From Bacteroidaceae bacterium (lineage in GTDB: Bacteria > Bacteroidota > Bacteroidia > Bacteroidales > Bacteroidaceae): 17,673 bases of DNA. Shown in pieces: positions 1 through 6,080 of the stretch; position 1 is the first letter of the stretch; every line of letters starts with the position of its first letter. Location: positions 1-17,673 of the forward strand of contig JAEDIG010000045.1 of assembly GCA_016292545.1 (NCBI GenBank), given 5' to 3'. The translations under genes were made by a program, and so were the position numbers. The notes under the pieces were generated by a model. The model saw nothing but the letters and a program-made list of their open reading frames with translations. It was not told the DNA's origin and ran no database searches.

Positions 1-125
1 CAGTGGGCATCGATGTGTGCCTGCAGGCTACCTTTGTAATTGTCCTTGCGGGCACACTGGCAGGCTTGCTGCCGGCCCTGAAGGCGGCACGTGTGCGCCC
101 CATCGAGGCCTTGAGGTCGGAATAA
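1..125 (+). CDS. ABC transporter permease, C-terminal end (partial)
   Basis: The open frame enters from the left edge (codons in phase from base 3) and ends at TAA 123-125, giving 40 residues. It has a hydrophobic stretch (TFVIVLAGTLAGLLPAL) followed by KAARVRPIEALRSE. This hydrophobic helix plus the A.R..P.EALR ending is the usual C-terminus of MacB/FtsX-type permeases, where the last membrane helix meets the cytosol. The complete permease just downstream ends the same way (PAWRAMNVRPVEAMAED), so this is a tandem paralogue in one operon, as is common for Bacteroidetes MacB-like exporters. The rest of the gene, and probably the ATP-binding subunit, lie outside the window. Confidence 0.85.
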   Translation, partial: VGIDVCLQATFVIVLAGTLAGLLPALKAARVRPIEALRSE

Positions 126-150
126 AACAGAAGAAAGGAGAGAATCAGAC

Positions 151-1395
151 ATGCGTATCGATCTGGACACCTATCATGAGATAATGAACACCCTCACCCG
201 CAACAAGAGCCGCAGTCTGCTCACGGGTTTCGGCGTGTTTTGGGGCGTGTTCATGCTTGTCGTGCTGCTGGGAGGCGGCAAGGGGCTGAAGGAAATCCTC
301 CAGAAAAACTTTGCAGGCTTTGCCACCAACACTGCCATGATATGGACCCAGCCCACTTCCAAACCCTATAAGGGATTGCGCAAGGGACGCTATTTCTCCA
401 TGCAGCTGAACGACATGGAGCGGTTGCGCCAGCAGGTGGCCGAACTGGATGTGGTGACGCTCTTCATGTTTGGCGGCAACAAGCAGGCCGTGTCGGGCGA
501 ATACAATTTCACGGCTTTCGTGATGGGCGTAGACCATGAATTCACGAAGGTGGTGGAGCCCAAAATACGCTACGGACGCACACTCAACGGGATGGACATG
601 CGCCAGCAACGCAAGGTGTGTGTGATAGGCAAACAGGTGTATGCACGCCTCTTTCCCAAGGGGGGAGATCCCTGTGGGGAGCGCATCCGCATCGACTCCA
701 CCTATTTCCAGGTGGTGGGCGTGGACTATCAGTCGGGCGGCATCAATATCGGCGGCGATGCAGAACAGCGCATCACCATTCCCCATACGGTGTTCCGCAA
801 GATGTATAACCGCGGCCAGTCTATCGACGGTGTGGCAGTGACGGGACGGCCGGGGGTGGTGATGAGCCGGCTCTCCAGCCGCATGCGGGCTGTGGTGGCC
901 AGAGGGCATCAGGTGGACCCCACCGATGAACAGGGCATTATGGTGTTCAACACGGAGATACTCTTTACCATGCTCGACAACCTCTTTTCGGGCGTAAACT
1001 TCCTGGTGTGGCTTGTGGGCATAGGCACGCTGCTGGCAGGCGCAGTGGGTGTGTCCAACATCATGATGGTGACCGTGAAGGAACGCACCTCGGAGATTGG
1101 CATCCGAAGGGCCATCGGTGCCACTCCGCGCATGATCCTGTCCCAGATAGTGGCCGAGAGCGTGCTGCTCACTGCCGTGGCGGGCATGAGCGGCATCCTG
1201 ATAGGGGTGGCCATCCTGCAGATGATAGAGCTGGCCAATACCACCGACGGCATTCTGGAGGCTCATTTCCAGGTGGACTTCTGGACGGCTGTCATGGCTG
1301 CGGTGCTCCTGTGTGTGCTGGGTGGCTTGGCTGGGCTGGCACCTGCATGGCGTGCCATGAATGTGCGCCCCGTGGAGGCCATGGCCGAGGACTGA
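151..1395 (+). CDS. MacB/FtsX-type ABC transporter permease
   Basis: This 414-residue inner-membrane permease probably belongs to an exporter for a lipid, peptide or drug; the substrate cannot be read from sequence. An N-terminal helix (about residues 22-42) is followed by a large periplasmic MacB_PCD-like domain (about 45-275) and three C-terminal helices (about 280-305, 333-358, 375-400). The conserved FtsX-domain block VKERTSEIGIRRAIGA, which contacts the ATPase, lies between the second and third helices. The end NVRPVEAMAED matches the tail of the preceding permease. It starts 25 nt after that gene's stop, with AAGGAGAG just upstream as a possible ribosome site. The adaptor gene follows 87 nt later in the same direction. 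No ATPase is encoded here, so it presumably lies further left. Confidence 0.92.
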   Translation: MRIDLDTYHEIMNTLTRNKSRSLLTGFGVFWGVFMLVVLLGGGKGLKEILQKNFAGFATNTAMIWTQPTSKPYKGLRKGRYFSMQLNDMERLRQQVAELDVVTLFMFGGNKQAVSGEYNFTAFVMGVDHEFTKVVEPKIRYGRTLNGMDMRQQRKVCVIGKQVYARLFPKGGDPCGERIRIDSTYFQVVGVDYQSGGINIGGDAEQRITIPHTVFRKMYNRGQSIDGVAVTGRPGVVMSRLSSRMRAVVARGHQVDPTDEQGIMVFNTEILFTMLDNLFSGVNFLVWLVGIGTLLAGAVGVSNIMMVTVKERTSEIGIRRAIGATPRMILSQIVAESVLLTAVAGMSGILIGVAILQMIELANTTDGILEAHFQVDFWTAVMAAVLLCVLGGLAGLAPAWRAMNVRPVEAMAED

Positions 1396-1482
1396 CAGGC
1401 ATGATGTTTGTTCCTTTTCATGGAATGGACATTGGCAACAGTGAATATAGTATAATTAATGTATTAGATATAAGAAAAAGAG

Positions 1483-2586
1483 ATGAAGAAGTATCTGCAA
1501 CTGGCTATCGCGGCGATTATCGCCCTGGTGTTCGTGGGGACCTTTGTGTTCCTCTATCGCAAGTCGCAACCCAAAGAGACTGTCTATAACGAATTCGTGT
1601 CCAAACGTGCCGACATACGCAGGACTACGGTCATCACGGGCCGCATAGAACCGCGCGACGAGGTGAGCGTGAAACCTCAGATAAGCGGCATCATCACCCA
1701 GCTCTTCAAGCAGGCCGGCGACCGGGTGGAGGCAGGCGAGGTGATAGCCCGCGTCAAGGTGATTCCCGACATGGGCCAGCTGAGCTCGGCCGAGGCAAGG
1801 GTGCGTCTGGCCGAGGTGAATCTCGCCCAAGCGCGTGTGGACCATCAGCGCATGCAGAACCTCCACCAGAAGCAGATGGTGTCGGATGATGCATACGACA
1901 AGGTGCGGCAGGCGCTCAACCAGGCCGAGGAGGAGAAGGCGGCAGCCACGGATGCACTGGAGGTGGTGCGCGATGGTGTGTCGCGGCGCAATGCCAAGGC
2001 CAGCTCCACCCTGATACGGTCCACCATCTCGGGTGTTGTGCTCGATGTGCCTGTGAAGGTGGGCAATACGGTGGTGCTGAGCAATACCTTCAACGACGGC
2101 ACCACCATCGCCTCTGTGGCCGACATGAACGACCTCATCTTCCGTGGCAACATCGACGAGACGGAGGTGGGTCGGCTGGTGCAGGGCATGCCGATGCGTA
2201 TCACTGTGGGTGCCCTTCAGGATCTGGCTTTCGACGCCACGCTAGAATATATCTCCCCCAAGGCTGTGGAGCAGGGTGGAGCCAACCAGTTTGAGGTGAA
2301 GGCCGCTGTGTGTGTAGACGGCGATGTGCACATGCGTTCGGGCTATAGCGCCAATGCTGAGATTGTGCTGGAGCAGGCGGAAAAGGTGCTTTCTGTGCCC
2401 GAGAGTGCCATTGAATTCAGTGGCGACACGGCCTTTGTATACGTGCTTGAGTCTGGCACATTGCCCAAGGTGTATAACCGCACACGTGTGGAAACAGGCC
2501 TGAGCGACGGTGTGGACATTGAAATCCGCAGTGGAATAGAGGAGGGGCAAACGGTGCGTGGCCCGCAGAAACTGGATGTGCAGTAG
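1483..2586 (+). CDS. periplasmic adaptor (membrane fusion) protein, HlyD/MacA family
   Basis: This 367-residue adaptor would link the inner-membrane ABC permeases to an outer-membrane channel. Residues 5-25 are a hydrophobic signal anchor. The first half of the lipoyl-like domain is at about 58-95 (VSVKPQISGIITQLFKQAGD, then VEAGEVIARV). An alpha-hairpin rich in Ala/Glu/Gln follows at about 100-170, then the second lipoyl half (TISGVVLDVPVKVGNTV, 181-197), a beta-barrel region (about 210-300) and a membrane-proximal region. There is no lipobox cysteine, so it is anchored by the helix and is not a lipoprotein. The length and domain order are ordinary for MacA/RND-type adaptors. It closes the + strand operon; no TolC-like gene is in view. 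Confidence 0.92.
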   Translation: MKKYLQLAIAAIIALVFVGTFVFLYRKSQPKETVYNEFVSKRADIRRTTVITGRIEPRDEVSVKPQISGIITQLFKQAGDRVEAGEVIARVKVIPDMGQLSSAEARVRLAEVNLAQARVDHQRMQNLHQKQMVSDDAYDKVRQALNQAEEEKAAATDALEVVRDGVSRRNAKASSTLIRSTISGVVLDVPVKVGNTVVLSNTFNDGTTIASVADMNDLIFRGNIDETEVGRLVQGMPMRITVGALQDLAFDATLEYISPKAVEQGGANQFEVKAAVCVDGDVHMRSGYSANAEIVLEQAEKVLSVPESAIEFSGDTAFVYVLESGTLPKVYNRTRVETGLSDGVDIEIRSGIEEGQTVRGPQKLDVQ

Positions 2587-2617
2587 GCCGCCCTTTCTGA
2601 ACATAGGGGCGGGAACG

Positions 2618-2650
2618 AAAAACAGGAACGGGTATCACTACCGGTTCCTG
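2618..2650 (-). terminator. probable intrinsic terminator of the amt operon
   Basis: Bases 2623-2650 form a hairpin: CAGGAAC pairs with GTTCCTG, one mismatch follows, then GGTA pairs with TACC around a 4-nt loop. On the minus strand the stem is followed by T5 (A5 at 2618-2622). It lies about 110 nt past the amt stop and convergent to the adaptor gene. The + side has no T-run (CCCTAATAAA), so termination of the adaptor transcript here is less certain. Confidence 0.55.
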
Positions 2651-2757
2651 CCCTAATAAATGAAAACAACCAACATTATGGAGGGCCGTTGCTGTGCCTT
2701 TCGGGTGAGAACGGCACCTCCAGAAGTCTTTACTTATCCAATCTCTATGCTTTTCCT

Positions 2758-3999
2758 TTAATTGTTGTAGGCCAGTTCGCCATGCTCGTAGATGTCGAGG
2801 CCTTCCTCTTCAATCCTGGATGCAACGCGCAGTCCATGGGTATGCTTGATGGTCAGGAAGATGACCATGCCACAGAGGAATGCAAAGGCACCTACTACTA
2901 CAGAACCCAGTGTCTGCACGCCCACGCTGCATTCCACACCATCGATGCTGCTGTCGCAGAACACGCCGGTGAGGATGGTGCCGAGGAGGCCACCCACTCC
3001 GTGCACGGAAACTGCACCCACGGGGTCGTCAATCTTGCACACCTTGTCGAGCACGTTCACGCTCACACACATGGCCACACTCACTACCAGACCAATGATG
3101 GCACTGGCGCCAATCGACACGCAGTCGCAACCTGCTGTGATGCCCACCAGGCCGGCCAACACGCCGTTGCATACCATGGAGAGAGAGGGCTTGCCGTCCA
3201 CTGCCCAGGTGTAGATGAGGGCTGCCAGTCCGCCCACTGCGGCTGCCATGTTGGTGGTGACGAACACATGGCTCATGCTCACTGCATTGTCAAATCCGGT
3301 GGCAGCTACGGTAGAACCGGGGTTGAAACCGAACCATCCCATCCACAGGATGAATACACCCAGTGCGCAGAGCGAGAGGCTGTGGCCGGGAATGGCGCGC
3401 GAATGGCCGTTGCGGTCATACTTGCCGATGCGGGGACCCAGTACGATGGCACCTGCCAGGGCAAGCGCACCACCACAGAGATGTACCACCGTGGAGCCGG
3501 CAAAGTCATGGAAACCCATTTCGGAAAGCCATCCGCCTCCCCAGCTCCAGTGTCCCTCGATGGGATATACCAATGCACTGATGAGAATGCTGTATACCAG
3601 ATACATGCTGAACTTGGTGCGTTCGGCCATGGCACCGCTCACGATGGTGGCTGCTGTGGCGCAGAACACGGTCTGGAAGATGAATGTACATTCCGCGGGC
3701 ACGTTGCTGTCGCTTCCGATGAAGCAGAAACCGTCCCATCCGAAAAGCATGTAGTCGGCACCATACATCAGGCTGAACCCGATGAGCCAATAGATGACCG
3801 ATCCGCACATGAAGTCGCAGAAGTTCTTCATCAGGATGTTGGCGGTGTTCTTGGCGCGTGTCATGCCCGCCTCCACCAGTGCAAAGCCTGGTTGCATCCA
3901 GAATACCAGTATGGCTGCCAGCAACACCCACACAGTGTCGAGTCCGTTCACATAATCTTTTGCTTCCTCTATGGGAGCTATTGTATCAAAGAGTATCAT
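2758..3999 (-). CDS. amt: ammonium transporter, Amt/AmtB family
   Basis: This 413-residue inner-membrane channel for ammonium uptake has about eleven hydrophobic helices and no cleaved signal peptide. The twin pore histidines are present as H173 (VVHLCGG) and H333 (SVHGVGG). The D165-FAGST signature and W153 match residues near the substrate site of AmtB. The cytoplasmic tail RVASRIEEEGLDIYEHGE is the conserved C-terminal segment that, in the family, couples the trimer and contacts PII. It is the last gene of the operon, 65 nt after a PII gene and downstream of an outer-membrane protein gene. The gene pair amt-glnK is a classic association, so nitrogen-limited expression is expected. Length and motifs are normal. 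Confidence 0.96.
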   Translation of the reverse strand: MILFDTIAPIEEAKDYVNGLDTVWVLLAAILVFWMQPGFALVEAGMTRAKNTANILMKNFCDFMCGSVIYWLIGFSLMYGADYMLFGWDGFCFIGSDSNVPAECTFIFQTVFCATAATIVSGAMAERTKFSMYLVYSILISALVYPIEGHWSWGGGWLSEMGFHDFAGSTVVHLCGGALALAGAIVLGPRIGKYDRNGHSRAIPGHSLSLCALGVFILWMGWFGFNPGSTVAATGFDNAVSMSHVFVTTNMAAAVGGLAALIYTWAVDGKPSLSMVCNGVLAGLVGITAGCDCVSIGASAIIGLVVSVAMCVSVNVLDKVCKIDDPVGAVSVHGVGGLLGTILTGVFCDSSIDGVECSVGVQTLGSVVVGAFAFLCGMVIFLTIKHTHGLRVASRIEEEGLDIYEHGELAYNN

Positions 4000-4064
4000 G
4001 TTTTCTCCTTTTTTTGTCGTTGTTTATACCATAAATATATTAATAGGGGGGGGACGTTGGCAGG

Positions 4065-4412
4065 CTATTTCTTGTCCCTCAGCACCGTGTCGCCATGTTC
4101 ACCAGTGCGGATGCTGTAGCAGTCGAGCACATCGCTCACAAAAATGCGTCCGTCGCCCACCTCGCCCGTATGGGCCACCTGCAGAATGGTGCGGATGGTG
4201 CTTTCCATGCACACCTCGCGGCAAACGATGGTGATGGCCACACGTTCGATAACGTCGGTGCTGTAGCACACTCCACGATAGATGCGCTCCTGGCGGCTCT
4301 GTCCGATGCCGTGTACGTCGTGATACTCAAACCAGTCGATGTCGCCGCTAAGCAGCGCTTCTTTCACTTCCTCGAACTTTGTTCGCCGGATGATTGCTTC
4401 AATTTTCTTCAT
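4065..4412 (-). CDS. divergent PII signal-transduction protein (GlnB/GlnK family)
   Basis: This 115-residue PII protein probably controls the adjacent Amt channel according to nitrogen/energy state. MKKIEAIIR at the start, the B-loop TGEVGDGRIFV (82-92) and the C-loop IRTGE (101-105) are clear family signatures. Y50 sits where the uridylylated T-loop tyrosine lies (YRGVCY). It differs from canonical PII in several ways. The signature Y-R-G-[AS]-[AE]-Y is YRGVCY. The T-loop base GIGQSRQERIYRG is one residue shorter than GFGRQKGHTELYRG of E. coli GlnB, which displaces the usual Gln39. The B-loop Lys is Arg. Four cysteines (49, 64, 68, 98) are present. Nucleotide and 2-oxoglutarate binding may therefore differ. 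It is the middle gene of the operon, 38 nt after the outer-membrane gene. Confidence 0.93.
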   Translation of the reverse strand: MKKIEAIIRRTKFEEVKEALLSGDIDWFEYHDVHGIGQSRQERIYRGVCYSTDVIERVAITIVCREVCMESTIRTILQVAHTGEVGDGRIFVSDVLDCYSIRTGEHGDTVLRDKK

Positions 4413-4450
4413 ATCTGAATCGTTTTTTAATGTGGTTGTAAGGATGGGGG

Positions 4451-5179
4451 CTAGAGCGCAGTCACTGTGAATCCAAACAGATAGTGGAGGTCACGACTGC
4501 TGGGGTTGGCGATGAGCTGGCCATAGACGGGCAGCTGGAAATGGGGGAACTCGATGGTGTATTGTGCCTTCAGGCTCACGGTGTTCACGTGGAAACCGTG
4601 GCTGTCGTCGGCTACATAGAAATCTGTGCGATAGGGCACGATGCCCACGGTGGCGTTCCAGTCGAGTTTTGCCAGTCGGAAGGGGGCGTCGAGCTGCAGA
4701 TAGCTGCTGTAGGCTCTCTTTCCGTTCTTGTTCACACCGTCGGTGCCTGCAAAGTTGGTAAACCAGTCGATGGCCAGAAAACCGAAGTCATAGCCTATGC
4801 CACCTTCGAAGGTATGGGCAGTCTGGCTCAATGTGCCATACTTGAAAAACGGATGCCCGTTGTTGAAAAGGAAATAGTCGGTGATGCCCACGTGGAATCC
4901 TTTCACGGCATATCCGAGTGTGATGTCCAGTTCTTCGTCTGTGCCGGCATAGGCATCATTGGGGGCGATGGCAAACGACCCCCATGCGCCCAGGCTTAAC
5001 CCTTTGTAGGAAAGCGAGGCGTTGGGCTGGATGCTGAATCCACCGTTTTTCTGTCCGCGCCACACATAGCTGCTGACGAAATCACTACCCAGAGTGGCTT
5101 CTACCTTGTCTTGTGCCATTGTGGGTAACGCCAAGCTTCCTGCCAGGGCTGTTACCATCATCATTCTTTTACCTTTCAT
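4451..5179 (-). CDS. outer-membrane beta-barrel protein, first gene of the amt operon
   Basis: This 242-residue protein has a signal peptide (basic MKGKR, hydrophobic core, cleavage near AMAQ at 21-23). The mature part consists of alternating amphipathic strands rich in aromatic and glycine residues (for example SSYVWRGQ, YLQLDAPFRLAKLDWNATVGIVPY), typical of a small barrel of perhaps 10-12 strands. It resembles the TorF-like putative porins found near ammonium transporters. It is the promoter-proximal gene of a three-gene operon with PII and amt, suggesting a role in ammonium or small-solute passage across the outer membrane; that role is inference. It ends in Leu rather than the common terminal Phe. 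M6 is an alternative start, but M1 gives the better signal peptide. Confidence 0.8.
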   Translation of the reverse strand: MKGKRMMMVTALAGSLALPTMAQDKVEATLGSDFVSSYVWRGQKNGGFSIQPNASLSYKGLSLGAWGSFAIAPNDAYAGTDEELDITLGYAVKGFHVGITDYFLFNNGHPFFKYGTLSQTAHTFEGGIGYDFGFLAIDWFTNFAGTDGVNKNGKRAYSSYLQLDAPFRLAKLDWNATVGIVPYRTDFYVADDSHGFHVNTVSLKAQYTIEFPHFQLPVYGQLIANPSSRDLHYLFGFTVTAL

Positions 5180-5259
5180 AACTCAATACCTTTAATTAAA
5201 AATAATATCAATATATCACCTAATACTCCTTTTTGCTTTCATTTTGTCTTTTGACGGTG

Positions 5260-5267
5260 CAAAGTTA
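5260..5267 (-). promoter_or_regulatory. -7 promoter box of the porin-PII-amt operon
   Basis: The minus strand reads TAACTTTG, a match to the Bacteroidetes -7 box TAnnTTTG, about 80 nt before the first ATG. No TTTG -33 box lies 19-21 nt upstream. Instead TTATTGACAT is found twice on the minus strand, at 5276-5285 and 5308-5317, spaced 32 bp (about three helical turns). A weak -33 and helically phased repeats suggest an activator-dependent, perhaps nitrogen-regulated, promoter. Confidence 0.55.
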
Positions 5268-5359
5268 CATACATTATGTCAATAATTAGGTATAAATTGA
5301 AAACAAAATGTCAATAAAAAGACAGATAATAACAAACTGTAAGCAAATAAAAAGAAAAT

Positions 5360-5408
5360 CCTTTCGATTTGACATTAAAAATAATATTTTTGATGTCAAA
5401 TCGAAAGG
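5360..5408 (-). terminator. 49-bp near-perfect palindrome, probable terminator after the TrhA gene
   Basis: The 16-bp arms CCTTTCGATTTGACAT (5360-5375) and its exact reverse complement (5393-5408) continue after one mismatch into six further A/T pairs around a 3-nt loop. On the minus strand the stem is followed by ATTTTCTTTTTATTT, as expected of an intrinsic terminator for the operon ending at 5442. The stem is far longer and more AT-rich than a normal terminator, so a protein-binding or other structural role is also possible. The 5180-5441 gap contains only this and the promoter elements. Confidence 0.6.
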
Positions 5409-5441
5409 AAAGTATGAGTCCCTTCTGGAAAGGAGAAAATA

Positions 5442-6080
5442 TTATTCTTCCAACACGATGGCCAGAATGGCACTCCAGTGGGCCATGGCACCCAGCAGCA
5501 CGAACACGTGCCATACGGCATGGAAATGGGGGCGGCTGTCGTGGGCATAGAAATAGGTGCCGGCCGAATAGAAGATGCCTTCGGCCATCAGCAGTGAGAG
5601 TTGGAGGGGCGTGAGTCCGTCCACCACGGGTTTGGCGATGAATACGATGCTCCATCCCATTACCAGATAGGCCAGTAGCGAAAGCCTTGGATAGCGGCCC
5701 AGCGACTGCACCTTGAAATAGGTGCCTGCGGCCACCATGGCCCATTGCACGGCAAAGGCCATCCAGCCAAGCGCACCGCCTACCACTCCGATGCAGATGG
5801 GGGCATAGGAGCAGGCAATCATCACATAGATGCTGATGTGGTCACATTTGCGGAGGATGGTCTTTGCCAGTCCTGGATGGAGCCAGTGGTAGATGGTGCT
5901 GCTGAGGAACATCAGGAACATGCCCGTCACGAAGAAGGCCACACCCATGGCCATTTGCCAGCCCAGCTTCACCGAGGGCCATATCATCCAGATGCTGGAG
6001 AGGGCAAACAGTGCACCCGCCAGATGGGTCCATGTGTTGCCCCTTTCGCTGGGCAGGGGGAGCAGGCTGCGGCTGTTCAT
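5442..6080 (-). CDS. trhA: hemolysin III / TrhA-family membrane protein (PAQR superfamily)
   Basis: This 212-residue integral membrane protein has seven hydrophobic helices. Family signatures are present in order: ERGNTWTHLAGA near the N-terminus, S61-x3-H65 (SSTIYHW), D80 (CDHISIY), and H187-x3-H191 (HFHAVWHVF). In the superfamily these Ser, Asp and His residues form a metal site linked to hydrolase activity. Bacterial members are connected with membrane-lipid homeostasis; 'hemolysin' is a historical name. Its ATG overlaps the stop of the acyltransferase fusion gene (ATGA, 6077-6080), so the two are translationally coupled. Pairing with a phospholipid acylation enzyme fits a membrane-lipid role. 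The C-terminus lies just before a long hairpin. Confidence 0.9.
   Translation of the reverse strand: MNSRSLLPLPSERGNTWTHLAGALFALSSIWMIWPSVKLGWQMAMGVAFFVTGMFLMFLSSTIYHWLHPGLAKTILRKCDHISIYVMIACSYAPICIGVVGGALGWMAFAVQWAMVAAGTYFKVQSLGRYPRLSLLAYLVMGWSIVFIAKPVVDGLTPLQLSLLMAEGIFYSAGTYFYAHDSRPHFHAVWHVFVLLGAMAHWSAILAIVLEE

Noticed and set aside
145..1266. 373-codon minus-strand frame opposite the ABC permease
   Set aside because: The + strand permease has the FtsX block and membrane helices; the minus frame is a His/Ala-rich shadow.
2588..2612. Hairpin CCGCCC-N13-GGGCGG right after the adaptor stop, as a + strand terminator
   Set aside because: The stem is only six pairs with a 13-nt loop and no T-run follows, so it was not called as a feature.
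2674..2717. Second hairpin (GGAGG..CCGTT / AACGG..CCTCC) between the adaptor and amt
   Set aside because: It has internal mismatches and no T-tract on either side; it may be chance pairing or an mRNA-stability element, with no support here.
2689..4119. 476-codon + strand open frame opposite amt
   Set aside because: It is antisense to a clear Amt protein with twin pore histidines. Its translation is His/Cys/Ala-rich with no domain, a common by-product of codon bias on the other strand.
5385..5392. TATTTTTG on the + strand as a -7 promoter box
   Set aside because: It lies inside the loop end of the long palindrome, the nearest TTTG is only 13 nt upstream, and no + strand gene follows.
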